In this document: positions 32,826-44,067 of the stretch, in pieces
Numbering within the stretch: position 1 is the stretch's first letter
How the letters are laid out: the number at the start of each line of letters is the position of its first letter
Assembly (NCBI RefSeq): GCF_051020955.1
Contig: NC_135016.1
Location: 10,744,001-10,808,000 of the forward strand
Source: Megalopta genalis
Lineage: Eukaryota > Arthropoda > Insecta > Hymenoptera > Halictidae
Length of the DNA stretch: 64,000 bases
Direction of reading: 5' to 3'
The notes under the pieces: model-generated
Told to the model about the DNA's origin: nothing
The model's database searches: none
What the model saw: the letters and a program-made list of their open reading frames with translations, nothing else
Position numbers and translations under genes: made by a program

Positions 32826-35686
32826 GATTGAGTAGTTTCAGGGTGGTTTCATAATGAACCAAAAGTTTATATTACTTCAGAAAAACTTTAGATGTTACAT
32901 TAGTTCTAATATTAAAAAAAGAAAATTGGTTGTTTTATAGTTAAATTCCAAAATTAACTTATTTGATTTTTGTGCGATGAAAATTTGGATAACTTCATGA
33001 ATTTTAGGTATTATTTCAGTTTCCATACGTAAATAAAATGTGGGGTTGTTTGTAAGGTTATATTCAATCAAAGATGCATTACGATTAAGTTAATCTAATT
33101 TGAACTCATACTAACGTCATGATGACACGTTTAAGTCTATTAGAGTGACTAATTAAAATCCATCCAGTATCTTTATTGTTCACGTGGTTATCTTATGGTT
33201 GAGTTAAATTTTCAGTAGTCATAGAAATGACAATAATGTCTACTATCCATGAAAGCAAAATTATTTATATTCCATATGTATTCTTGCTACCATGATTTGT
33301 AGAAATTAAGACAACTGTTATTATCATTTTTTATTATATATACAACTGTTATTATCAATTAAGAGTAACTGTTGAAATAATCGTTTTTTTATTATATTTT
33401 TAAGCATAACTGTTTCAACAAGATTTGCATTTGTGAAAGAAAAATTACTAGAATAATTCCCCTAACATTTGGGTACCCTTTTACTGTTGCTTAGACTACA
33501 TTTTCAAGCACCGGAGATTGTAAAATGATTTGTATAACGCATGGTTGAAATTGTTTAAAAGTATGAAAAATATTTTCTATACTTACAACTCGCACTGCTT
33601 TATTTACTACTAAGTTTTACTAGCCAATATACTATTAATTTTGCACTACTGTTTAAAGTGTCTAAGTTCGGACGTAGATTTTAAGTGACGTAGCTTGTCC
33701 ACGTCTAACAAAACGATTAAATTTTCAATGAATTACCCAGTACATTTCCTGCTACGAAAATTTCACTGAACTTTCGTAAAACGTGTTTGACAGTCTTCGT
33801 TTCTAAGTTACGTAACAGATAAAATTAGATTGGATCGTGCGTCTCCCGTCTTTCGAATGCACGTTGATTTTTGCAAGCTGACAATTACTCGATTTAGATG
33901 CTTAAACATTCAAACACCACTATTCTTGTTAGAGATTCGTGACAGTATCTTGATAACGCAGGCATTGTTGTTGGTGCACGAGAATAGCAACATTTATTTC
34001 CGTTTCTCGTTTCATCCAGTTTCCTCTCGTAATCTGATGAAGCAAAATTTTATCAACGAAAAGGACACTCCCAAGTTTTCAAACAAAGGAACAATGACTA
34101 TTTTCCTAAAATCCATAATTCTCCGAATAATACAAACTCTCCTACAAAGTTTACACGTAGAAGCCTCAGCTGTTCGCCTCTCCATATTTGCAATCTTAAT
34201 TTCCCCCAATTAACACTAGTTTAAAACAATGCTTCCAATGGAAAGAACGGAACAATTCTCCTCCGTTCTCGCTGATCCCTTCGATTATCGAATTACAAGC
34301 ATGAAAAAAATTCATCGAGCTCCGCAAATCCGGGCCAATCGACAGAAAATTGTGCAACCGAAGAAAAAGATGCATTGCGCTCAATCTAAATTGCTGGCGA
34401 CAGAGAAAATGAGATCTGTACGGCCGCCCCTATCGGCGATAACTTAATTTCCATTCCCGGTCACTTCCAATCCATCACGGGAAGGAAAACACGAGCGCCG
34501 GCCAGCTAAAAGCCCAACAATATTTATTAATTCCGCGGAACACAGGGTATCGGTCGCCACGGGGCAAGATAATGTTCGCTGGCCGAATTGATCGCGGTAA
34601 TATTAATCTTCGTTGGTGACGCGGGTAGATGCGCTTATTCGCTCGCTGGCCGGGCCCGGCTCGCTCGCGCTAACATCCGCCGTGTGCTCTCCGTCGTCAA
34701 TTTCGAAAAGCCCACGGTCCTTTTTGCGAGGCCATTCGCCGGCTCGAATTTTTTTAAAACCAATTTAAATTTACCGCCGTGTAGCCGTAAAAGGTGGATA
34801 ATAAGTTTTATGGGCCGTGGGCATCGGCCATCTGCGATCGGTCATAGGCCGGTTACGTCCGTTTCGACGGCGATACATCGTCATACCGCAACCGAACGGT
34901 GCAACAACTACCCTCTCGTTACATCTCGCCGGTTCCGCTGCGTTCTGCCTCCGCATTCGTAGATACTTCGGCTACGACGAATTGTTTCCTGTTCTCTGCT
35001 CTCTCTCTCTCTCTCTCCCTTCGTCTCCCTTCCCTCCCCCATTTTTTTTGTCTCCGATCGATGCGTTCCGAACGAAAATTCGAATTGTAAAGTCGAACCC
35101 GGTCGAAAGATACGGTCACGTTTGATAGTAGGCTCGCGGAACCCGTCGCAATGACGGATCACTAATTTTTTGATTCACGATAAACGCGTTTTCACGAAAT
35201 AAAGACTCTCTAGAAACGGTAAAATTGAATTATTTGTCGCAGTGTTATCTTACTGCCACATATTGCTGAAAGCAGTTTTTAGATGGTCTAAATTTGCGTC
35301 GTTCGATTTTGAAAAGTTCGTATACCTTCTCTGGAAAAAGAGCTTTTCCAATTACATTTTTAAACGCATCTGTTTGCGAGAGAAATTCAAAATATTGCTC
35401 ATCTGTTATAAATGCATTCGCGACGGCTCGTTCTTTGCTCGTTGCGAGAAAATAATATGCTTGAGAATACTCGAATATCTCGCGGTTGTCCAAACTAATC
35501 TAGAGGATAATTACATTTCGTCTGCATCGATCTAGTATTGGGGTGTGCTGTTCCGAGTGACATGAAAATTACAATACGAATCGGCGGCTAATGAGTACGA
35601 CTTTTTATCGGCCGGAATCTCTGGCCTACGGTGCGTCGTACCGGGCAAGGAATAAAAAATATAGAGACGGTGGAAGAGAGTGGGGG
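32826..35686. other. unique sequence
   Basis: AT-rich DNA to about 34440, then CpG-richer DNA (34440-34960), then AT-rich. Short ACTGTTATTATCA repeats lie at 33310-33360. Open frames such as 33830-34213 (127 codons) show no recognisable domain. A miR-137-like 12-mer near 35460 is discussed and rejected elsewhere. Confidence 0.45.

Positions 35687-35721
<35 letters not shown>
35687..35721. repeat. (GA)n microsatellite
   Basis: GA tract that seeds the longest open frame of the window (35680-36402, 240 codons). That frame begins with a Glu/Arg run and is judged spurious. Confidence 0.95.
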
Positions 35722-37882
35722 GTATGGAGGTGGAAAAGAGAGTGGAGGAGAAAAAGCGAGGGGTTGAGGGGTTCGATCGGGGGCAGCGTGCGTCGACGCT
35801 CGGCCGAAGTGGCGCGAAAAGATTGCGGGAGAGAAAAGGGCGGGAAGTCGGACCGGAGCCGGGCTTTTATCGCTTACGGAAGTGCCAAACACCTGTGGAA
35901 TAACGGTCCGGCCAAGTACATCGTTGGCGAAGAAAAACGAAAGTATTTAGCACGCGAGAACCGCAAGATGGGATTTTATTGTACGCGTGGAATATTCTCC
36001 GCCCGGTTCTCTCTCTCTTTCTCTCTCTCTCTCTTGCTTGCTCTTTTTCCTCGACTGTGTTTCGCCTCCTCCTCTCTTGTCTTAGACAATGACCGTGCTT
36101 CCCTGCGATTTACGAGCCGTTTGATTTATCACGGCCACTGGATTTTCCTCGAACGCTACGATGAATCTTTATGCCGGCCACTTGCGTCCTCCATTTTTCC
36201 CCTTAATTTACGACCCGCTTTTTTTCAATTCGGTCTCAGTTCTTTTTTCATATCGTGCGTTCATGCTGGAATTAGTCGGGAGAACGTGATGTCCGATGCC
36301 GTTTTCCTGCAAGAAGAACGATGTAAAATTGGCCGATATTGCGAGTTTTACGCGAGCGTCGGAACGCGTTGTAATTTCGAGGAAAGCGTTCGCAGATTTT
36401 AAACTTCATTATGCAGCTACAAATGCGGTTGTTCATTCTTTTATTTCGCTTATTTTTTAATGGAAAGATTTCGTACGTCTCGCTGACTCGAATATAAAGT
36501 TAATTATGCCATAAAAGACGCGGCGCTTGAAGGCCCCACAGTAACCGGCTCCTCTGCCCTAAGTGTTACATCTTTTTATTTCAGTCAAGCGATTGATACA
36601 ATAGTTTGTACAATATTTATTGCGGATATAGTTTATCATATTTATCATATTATATAATTTCAGCACACAATCTTTCACCATTTTGTTAACATTTTAGCGC
36701 AAATTTTCTGCTCGTGCAGCAAGTTTCTCAATATGAGTTAAATGGTCCTTAGAATTGCTCGCAAAGTTCATCCTTCAACGTGTTCACCGTCATTTAAGCA
36801 CCCCCCCCCCCCACACACACAATCAACAATTACAAAAGACTAACACAATGGAGACTTTTAAGCTGTAGACGAAGTCTATCAAAAGTCACGAAATTCTGTC
36901 ACAGGCCGAAACTACTCGACAAGCTTGCACGATCTCTACACGCCTCAGAATGCACTATTTCAGAAACCTCGCACGCTTATTTTTGCCATAACCGAGAATC
37001 CTCGCGAAGCAAGTGCCCAGAAGGACGCGGCCGCGGCGACATGGCAACCGGCGATCCTAATCGAGCTCTAATGCACGGTACTGGCATTAGCGACACTTAA
37101 AGAACGATAATTGCTGTTGGGGGTGGAACGAAGACGATAAGGGATCTCGATCGATGAACGCTGGATCGAGCATGCGTGCAACGCTAAGAGACAGAGGGGG
37201 GGGGGGGGTTGGCATAAGCATAACAATCGGAGGGGTAGCGGATCGGTTGTAAAGTCAAATGCGATACTTGGCCGACCGTTTCGCTTTGGGGCTTTCCCCT
37301 CACACCTTCGGGATCGGCCGCTGGATGGTCACCATGGTAACTCAAGCTCATAATGATCTTCCAGCGGCAGGCCAGAGAGTCCGGCACTCTTCTCACTTAC
37401 CGACACACTCGAAAACCACCCGCAAAGCCCCCGTACACAGAGTAGCCGTGACACCGACCACGCCGGGGATACGTGGCGAGGCTCATCTTATTACAATAAA
37501 GTTATCGCAAACTTCGTTCCGCAAGGTTGATCGGTCCAGCGCCGGATCAGGGGATGCGGGTCAGCCCGTGTATCCTTGAAAGTATTAACGCGCGACCGGC
37601 ACACAGAATCGGGATTGGTTCGCTGAAGTTCGTATCAATAGCGCCGAGTTCCCAGCTGAAAGTATTTGAACAGATTACGTTCGCGGAGGTAATTGGATGT
37701 TTTGTCGGACAGAGTGGCCTCTGTATAGTACACGTGCAATGCTTATTGACGTTCTCTAATCTTTGAAACTAATTTTCGTCGGCAGGTGATCCGATTTTCA
37801 CGAACGACGGTGCGTTGTTCGGCGCGGCAATGCGTTTCTCGTGACACCAATGTAACGCTTTAGTGGAGCCTTTAAATACGTT
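35722..37882. other. unique, with short mononucleotide and CT tracts
   Basis: CT tract at 36007-36034, a run of about 12 C followed by CACACA at 36801-36820, and a run of about 11 G at 37198-37208. The GC-rich 37180-37620 segment could be part of a degraded retroelement, but paired ends are not visible. No gene recognised. Confidence 0.45.
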
Positions 37883-38172
37883 TTAACCCTAGAAAGATAA
37901 CCATATGACAACGTACGTAAAAGATAACCATACGCTTCAGAGGCGCATGCTTTTCTAAGGCGTCAATTTTATACTAACAATGGATATTTATTTAAGTTAA
38001 TCTAGTCATTTTAAAGGTTTGGCATTATTGTAAAAATAAAATGCATTTATATTATATTTTTTTATATTTTAAGTAATTTTAAACTTAAATCACTAGACCT
38101 CTATGAAAAATTAACAAAAATCAACAGTCTTCGCAGGCGCCTCTGCGACGTAGGTTATCTTTCTCGGGTTAA
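37883..38172. mobile_element. piggyBac MITE with canonical ends (290 bp)
   Basis: Flanked by TTAA (37883-37886 and 38169-38172). The left end CCCTAGAAAGATAACC carries the CCCTAGAAAGATA that starts the well-known piggyBac terminal repeat; the right end read inward is CCCGAGAAAGATAACC (15 of 16 identical). Subterminal inverted motifs GAGGCGCATGC (left) and the inverse CAGGCGCCTC (right) mimic the internal repeats of piggyBac. The AT-rich core has no ORF. It is mobilisable only in trans. Confidence 0.93.
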
Positions 38173-38271
38173 ATAACATTATTCTTTTCCGCAGGATGGG
38201 GTATTTGATGTCATTGATCGGTCGAAATCATGTCGGTTTGAACATACACAATATGCCTAATAGTACAAAAG
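38173..38271. other. unique sequence
   Basis: Short spacer with nothing recognisable. Confidence 0.5.
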
Positions 38272-38480
38272 ATATAAATAGTATAGATATAAATAGTATA
38301 TAAATAGTATATTTTATATTATATATTATATAAATAGTATATAAATAGTATATTTTATATTATATATTATATAAATATTATATAATATAATAAATATAAT
38401 ATATATAAATATTATATAATATAATAAATATAATATATATAAATATTATATATTTTTATACTATATAAATAGTATAAAAG
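38272..38480. repeat. AT-only tandem repeats (41-bp and 34-bp units)
   Basis: A 41-bp unit (AAATAGTATATTTTATATTA...) is repeated from 38302 and 38343. A 34-bp unit (AAATATTATATAATATAATA...) occurs at about 38373, 38407 and 38441. The A/T content is almost complete. Confidence 0.9.
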
Positions 38481-38566
38481 ATAGTACAGATAGATAGATA
38501 CAAAAGTCTGTTCTTCCTTCAAGATGCGAGAGAATATGGTTCATCAAAATTAGGCTGAAGAAAATA

Positions 38567-38698
38567 CAGTGAATTCTCAATTTTTAAACTCACCGATCGT
38601 AAACAATTGTAAAAACATGGTGCAAGGCTCTAATAATCGTATCTCCTCTTTGTCCATTTTTGTTTGCAAACTGGAAGAAAATTAGGGAGAATTTACTG
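38567..38698. mobile_element. family A hairpin MITE, copy 6 (deleted, 132 bp)
   Basis: TA-CAGTGAATTCTCAATTTTT on the left and AATTAGGGAGAATTTACTG-TA on the right. The left arm is mostly deleted and the right arm (TCTAATAATCGTATCTCC) is kept, so this copy can no longer fold over its full length. Confidence 0.85.
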
Positions 38699-38732
38699 TA
38701 CTTCATCCTTCAGCTACTAGACTTTCTCAAGT

Positions 38733-38905
38733 ACAAATAAAATGGAAACACTGTCGACTATTTTTTTTAATGTTACTTTAGATTTGGAAGTCGTGCAAAA
38801 AGCATAAACGCACAAAGATCTACGATCCAATAAAAATAACGCATCGCTATTTCTTTCAAGCAAATAGAGAAAATTGAAGAGAACGGTAACAGAATTTTGA
38901 TTAGC
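38733..38905 (+). repeat. duplicated segment, copy 1
   Basis: About 170 bp repeated in direct orientation at 40006-40180 (offset 1,273 bp). Shared motifs include ACAAATAAAATG, GTTACTTTAGATTTG and TTCAAGCAAATAGAGAAAAT. Divergence is roughly 15 percent. Non-coding. Confidence 0.85.
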
Positions 38906-39731
38906 GTTGCTTCCACTGTCTAGAGGAAGTGTTAAATAATTTATAACGTTGCAGCTTCGAGATTATTCCCGCGAAGAATGCGGCAAATAATTCAATTGGT
39001 TAAAAAATAATTCGATCAAGTTCGTGTTAGCAGTTCTAAAACGCCACGAAAATCAGCGTCCCGATTTTCTCACCCCGTTTCGCGAGGTATCCGACTGGTT
39101 TGCTGGAATATTTACATGATATTCCAAGCGATTTTGCGGCTTAAATATTACATGGCGAAAAGGACGACCTGGTTAAAATTGTACGCTGCCCGGGAGTTCT
39201 GTTTAACGTGGATAAAATGAAACCGTGCTGCGATACGTAACCTCGTGTTGCTCTTGTGGGTGTTCACATGATGTGCGAATAATCGCTCGATTAGGGCCGT
39301 TAATGATACAAATTCTGCGCATACGGTCAATGATTTTTCGTACTTGAAACTTCGATCGAACGATGTAGAGCTCAATGATGCCGGCGAATTTCTTCGAAAG
39401 TGGTGTACAATCTGAAAATTGAATTTTTTTCAATAAGATATAAACGATTGAAACTGGAATGTTATGAATTTCACTCGATTGCAATCGCTGTTACAGACAT
39501 CGCGTTTGCGATCAACGTGTCTTTGAACAATTTTATAAATCCGGACATTCAATTTTCAAATATCAAGCGATTCTATACATTCTCAAAGTTTTCGAGAAAC
39601 GTATTGTTGAATTATATTGTATTTTCAGTCGCCATCTTCGCGATTATTATTTCTTTTCACTGTACTGATACTTATAGTATCTCGCATTTAGAATGATAAA
39701 AATCATGTTCACTGTGAACTTGTTTCGTCGC
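38906..39731. other. unique sequence
   Basis: Unique AT-moderate DNA with short open frames and no recognisable gene. Confidence 0.5.
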
Positions 39732-39883
39732 TAGACCGCGGATCTTTATGCAAAATAGAAATGTCCAGCATCAATTGTCAGAAGCAGGAGATGAATAGAA
39801 ACGTGTCAAATTCCACCGACGTCTTCGCTGCTCTGTATTTCACTGACCCATTTCTGCCATAACCGCACAAAATCCGCAGTCTA
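39732..39883. mobile_element. family C hAT-type MITE, copy 4 (152 bp)
   Basis: Left end TAGACCGCGGATCTTTATGC, right end the inverse AAAATCCGCAGTCTA. The flanks TTCGTCGC and TTTATCAT differ only by C/T and G/A transitions, as expected of an 8-bp duplication decayed by CpG deamination. A short internal-deletion form. Confidence 0.75.
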
Positions 39884-40005
39884 TTTATCATCTCTTAGCG
39901 TCACTGACTTTCGTATTCGTCACGCGTTATCTTGCACCGTTATGCAACATTTCTGTGTTCATAATGTAAACGTATTTGATTAACGTAATATTTGAGGAAC
40001 CCTCG

Positions 40006-40180
40006 ACAAATAAAATGAAAACGTTGTCGGCTCTTTTTTAACGTTACTTTAGATTTGAAAGTCGTACAAAAAGCATTATAATGTACAGAAATCTACAATT
40101 CGATAAAAACAACGCGTTGCTATTTCCTTCAAGCAAATAGAGAAAATTGAACAGAACGCTAACAAAAGTTGACGAACACC
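40006..40180 (+). repeat. duplicated segment, copy 2
   Basis: Partner of 38733-38905. It contains ACAAATAAAATGAAAACG, GTTACTTTAGATTTGAAAG and TTCAAGCAAATAGAGAAAAT. Confidence 0.85.
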
Positions 40181-40487
40181 GTTCTGTTAAACTTCTATTT
40201 TTGTGAAATGAACGAGTGCCATTAACCCCTTAACGTGCACGCTCGAGTTAACTCGAGCGCGCTAAACTGGCCAAACTGTGCACACTCGAGATAATTCGAG
40301 CGGCGTTGTACTTTACGTTGCTATAATTTTTCACACTCGAATGCAATCGAGAATTGAAAATAACAATGTGAAAGCAAAAAAAAAACACAATTGTTTTATT
40401 GATATTTACCATTTACTTGGGATTGTAGCTATAACACTTACTTGTTCAAGTATAAAATATATCCTTTTTCTACTTATCACTTACGAT

Positions 40488-40550
40488 TTATCTCTTCCTT
40501 GTGAGCCGCTTTCCGACAGCGTATTCATATTCAGATTCTGATTCGCTCAT
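40488..40550 (-). pseudogene. possible N-terminal remnant of a piggyBac-like transposase
   Basis: Twenty codons from an ATG at 40548-40550 to a TAA, beginning with an acidic, serine-rich run (MSESESEYEY) and then AVGKRLTRKR. Acidic N-termini are common in piggyBac-family transposases, and the frame lies inside an element with piggyBac-type ends. The remainder of the protein, including the catalytic Asp residues, is absent. So short a match could be coincidence. Confidence 0.3.
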
Positions 40551-40590
40551 TTTTCAATATATATTTTACTAAAATATAATGTAAAATAAA

Positions 40591-40595
<5 letters not shown>

Positions 40596-40624
<29 letters not shown>
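40596..40624. repeat. (AAT)n microsatellite
   Basis: About nine to ten AAT units inside the 567-bp TTAA element. Confidence 0.95.
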
Positions 40625-40625
<1 letters not shown>

Positions 40626-40788
40626 TTCTGAAAATTAGAAATCATACCAATTGTATAAATATTTAATATTTTTGTATTTTTGTAATTTTCTTGCCAAGAC
40701 AACGTTTTAAATTGTGTTTTTTTACATTAAAAAAAATTGATTTCTTTTGGCCGACCTTTTTCAAAAAAACTGTGCATTAAGGGGTTAA

Positions 40789-41394
40789 TTGTAGAGGATT
40801 ACAGAGATTGTCCAAGATTGTAGAAATTATGCAAACGCTCTATGCACTTGAATCTGCGAGAATGTTCTAATCGCTGCAAGAAATTTTCCCTTGTTTCGAT
40901 TTTTCCAAGATATCCTATACAAATGAAAATTTGCCCAAAGGTCCTCGAACAAATAAGGAATACTCTACGACCCAAAATGCCCCAGCAGGGTCGCGGGGAA
41001 AATCCATTTTTTGTCTAATCCCCGAGCAGGCTCACCTAAACTCTTCCAAGGCTTAGACCGATGATTCACGGCTGATCCTCCTCGAAAGGATACATCGCCA
41101 GGACGGCGGCGAGCAAACAACCCGCACGGAAGGAGGCTGGAATTGTATCTTTTTTTTCCGCGGAGCAGCGGGGAACGGTCCGTTTACCTCTGTACACGAA
41201 ATGAAACGAGGCGACTTTGTTAAAGTGCAACACGACACCCGGCCGCGGCCGAATTAAGAGGCACTCTAAGCGAGTTGTTTCCGTACAAGTTGCGGGCCGC
41301 GTTGTCGCGAAACGCCCGAGGACGCCGCGTGCGCGGCACCGAAAAAACGTGCGAAACAAGGTGAAAGATAAAAAAAAGAGGAACGTAGGAGACA
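40789..41394. other. unique sequence
   Basis: Unique DNA becoming GC-rich from about 40980. No gene recognised. Confidence 0.5.
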
Positions 41395-41435
41395 GGGAGA
41401 GACAGAGTGAGAGAGAGAGAGAGCAAGATAGAGAA

Positions 41436-41468
<33 letters not shown>
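41395..41468. repeat. (GA)n microsatellite
   Basis: Imperfect GA tract. The flanking 108-codon plus-strand frame is Lys/Arg/Glu-only over most of its length and is not called. Confidence 0.95.
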
Positions 41469-41472
<4 letters not shown>

Positions 41473-41559
41473 GAAGGGTGGAGAAGGAAGAAAGAGTAGA
41501 AAGATGGACACCGAAAAGGGAAAAAAGGATGAGAAAGGAATAAATGAAGCTTAACTCAA

Positions 41560-42060
41560 TCTGTAGCGCGGCCGGGTAGTAACACGCGGCCGACGCGCGG
41601 GCCTGTCTATCAATTTTTCAAAAGCAATTTTCATTTCGGCGAAATTTTATGCCATAAAAAAATAGGAGCGTCCTCGAGGTTCCCGGGAAGCAACGTTACA
41701 GCGGGACACCGGAGGCGGCCGCGGAACGCGGTAATGCAAAACGCATTCATTCCGACGCGGCTGCATTCGTAATGACCCCGGCCTGGTATTTTAATCAGCG
41801 GCGTAACTATAAAAATTACGTGGCCGCGATCGCGCTAACCGCGGATATTAAATTAAGAACGCCGGCCCCTTACTTTCCGGCGAACTTTATTAATCCGAGC
41901 GAGACCACTATTTTCGGCGCGGACCACCTCTGTAATAATAAATCTCGCGGCATCGTTTAAGACGTCAATTTAATTATACGCGACATTATTTATTCCGTTC
42001 CCGGCAGCTCGCGCGTTGCTTTTTAAACGTCGAGCACCGCGCGCGCTTTTTCGACGATCA
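41560..42060. promoter_or_regulatory. candidate regulatory block (CpG-rich with AT-core sites)
   Basis: CpG-dense DNA dotted with homeodomain-type AT cores (TTTTAATCAG, ATTAAATTAAG, TTTATTAATCC, TTTAATTATACG) and evenly spaced GC segments, with no ORF bias. Developmental enhancers often look like this, but conservation cannot be judged from one sequence. Confidence 0.25.
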
Positions 42061-42159
42061 TTTATTCACTTCTGGCAATTATGAACATGTTGCCGCGTGA
42101 TTTTAGACATTATGAAACCGGACTGCTGGATTGTTCAACGCTGCATTCGCGGAGCAATG

Positions 42160-42405
42160 AAAGCGGCTGATTTATATTGGTTGCACAAGTGACACGTACG
42201 TTCAGTAAATAACTGATAAATGCATCTTCGCGATCTGAATAATCGTACGTTGAAAAATTACCGAAGACACTGGATGTATTTACAAATACTGTTGCATTAC
42301 TGTCACTGCATTAACATCGTTAAAGAAGAAATACAGTTTTATCAAACTTCTATTTTATCTGATCGACCAGGAACATTTTTATTTTGCATAAACATCTGCG
42401 ATCTA
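42160..42405. mobile_element. family C hAT-type MITE, copy 5 (degraded)
   Basis: Left end AAGCGGCTGATTTATATTGG, right end TTTTGCATAAACATCTGCGA then TCTA. The interior segment TTTACAAATACTGTTGCATT matches the copies at 26595 and 59979. No convincing target duplication, so the ends are approximate. Confidence 0.55.
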
Positions 42406-43823
42406 ATTATACAGTTGTACAGAGAGAAATTAATATTTCTTCTTATTCTTAAATTATAATTTCTTTTACTCGCTGAACAGTTCTTTTTTCTATAAATTCG
42501 CTATACTATGTGCAAATAACGCACACGTGTTACAAACGTAATTACAAGCGCAATGTTATTTTAACATTCGATTTTACATGTTCTCGAACGATTCGGCTTG
42601 CCCGATTGCCAAAAATGAAGGAAGCAGCGCACAAAACAATACAAAACAGTACACGGATCAACGAAAAAACGCTGGTGTGAACAGTTCATTAAATAATTGA
42701 GTTCTCAGTGACCGTGCTGTGGTATTTGTTGTATTTTTCAATACCGCGGACTATAACAATAATGAAAACTAAATATCACAGTTACCAAGAAAGTTGTATC
42801 CCCTGCATAAAATGCTCGGAGAAACAAGAAGCGAAGTAGAAGTTTCACTTCTGGAGCATCGCGTTATAAAGGGGCAGAATCTGTAGTCTATTGAAAACAT
42901 TTTCCGCGTAGAAAGGCGAAGAGCCGGGAACGTATAGAATTCGCGATTCTACTGGGGAAAAGAAGGTAGCAACTCCGTGATGCGATAATTGACCGAATTA
43001 ATCGAGAATATTTAATAAGGAAGGGCCGCCGTTTGAATGGGAGAAAAGTGACACAACGGGGGTCTTGATTGCCGCTCGGGGATAAGAAGGTTTTCATTTC
43101 ATAAAGCGGGGCAAGACATCGCGCGGTGAATCGGCCGTCTGATTCACTGTCACGATCTCTACTAATTAAAATGATTTCCGTGCGATCTCGCTGAATAATT
43201 TTATCTTCTTAATCACTGGACATTCATCGCATGAAAGAGCCTTGATTTTAAGTGCGGCCTCTAATAATTTCTAATAACGACGCGGCCCCCGCTACCTCCG
43301 GCCTTGTCATTAGGTTGCCGCGGCACATGTCTCTGCCACTTATGCAAATTATCGACGGGTTACTTTCGCACCCTTTTTACCGCCCGGTTTCTTCGCGTAC
43401 CGGTGCGATTATAAAGCGGCACGATATCTCGCGGACCTTCGACCGCGAACACATGGAATTTCTGAGCAGCTGCGAATCGTTTATATTGCCAGCTATTATC
43501 GCCATACTTCGAATCTGTTGTCAAGGTTCCACGCTCGATCTAACATTTCAATTTTCTACCGATTCGAACGAAATCGACGTTAAAATGGAGAATCGATTAC
43601 CGGACTGTGTATCGCTGCAATTACTTTACAGTATTCATTCCAAATTCTCGATAATATCAGCTCGTTACTGTACTTCGACGACTCTGATACGTGACATGGA
43701 GATGTTTAGTAACAATTTGACGAGAACGAATGTTATCCCGTTCTTTTAAGCGGAAATAAAATTCTGTTCCTATGGACGCGAGGGAAACAAAAATCCGCGA
43801 CATCGTACAGAACTTCTTTCGAC
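42406..43823. other. unique sequence
   Basis: AT-rich to about 42900. A possible further degraded family C copy lies at about 42710-42890 (right end GAATCTGTAGTCTA). From 43140 to 43749 the DNA is more balanced and holds a 165-codon plus-strand frame (43252-43749) without recognisable domain; I do not call it a gene. Confidence 0.45.
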
Positions 43824-43827
43824 ATGT

Positions 43828-44063
43828 GAGCCGTTTATTTTGAAAGTGGCATAAGTCACTTTGTTTTTAAGTCGATATATTTAAGGGTTTGCGTTTTAAC
43901 ACGTTTAAAAATATGGATGCTAACTTTCGAGAAGATTTACTTGTATTCGTTATCTCAGGATACTGATATTTTTCTCAGTATGAATGATTTCGTATAAACA
44001 TTAAAAAATCACCACTTTTCATTACGGTAAAGTGACTTATGCCACTTTCAAAATAAACGGCTC
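43828..44063 (+). mobile_element. family B MITE, copy 2 (236 bp)
   Basis: Nearly identical to the copy at 1545 (same orientation and same length of 236 bp), with a perfect 4-bp duplication ATGT at 43824-43827 and 44064-44067. Terminal inverted repeats begin GAGCCGTTTATTTTGAAAG and are perfect here for more than 30 bp. The high identity between copies 42 kb apart implies recent amplification or short divergence time. Confidence 0.93.
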
Positions 44064-44067
44064 ATGT

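Larger units (their letters stand above)
40222..40788. mobile_element. piggyBac-like TTAA element (567 bp)
   Basis: TTAA at 40222-40225 and 40785-40788. Ends are CCCCTTAACGTGCAC on the left and CCCCTTAATGCACAG read inward from the right. Just inside the left end is a 20-bp perfect palindrome at 40240-40259 centred on GAGTTAACTC, followed by further CTCGAG-like half sites. An (AAT)n run lies at about 40596-40624. A short minus-strand reading frame (40488-40550) may be the remains of the transposase start. Confidence 0.88.

Noticed and set aside
34034..34066. hammerhead-ribozyme-like CTGATGA followed by CGAAA
   Set aside because: The intervening sequence does not form stem II and the flanks do not form stems I and III.
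35450..35475. miR-137-like string GCTTGAGAATAC
   Set aside because: Only 12 nt match, the seed region differs from the deeply conserved miRNA, and no precursor hairpin is evident.
35680..36402. 240-codon open frame, the longest in the window
   Set aside because: It starts in a GA microsatellite (Glu/Arg run), crosses a CT tract (Ser/Leu run) and has no recognisable domain.
37180..37620. GC-rich block considered as an LTR-like segment
   Set aside because: No terminal repeats or duplicated flanks could be matched within the window.
43252..43749. 165-codon plus-strand open frame
   Set aside because: No recognisable domain, no clear start context and no splice or promoter evidence.
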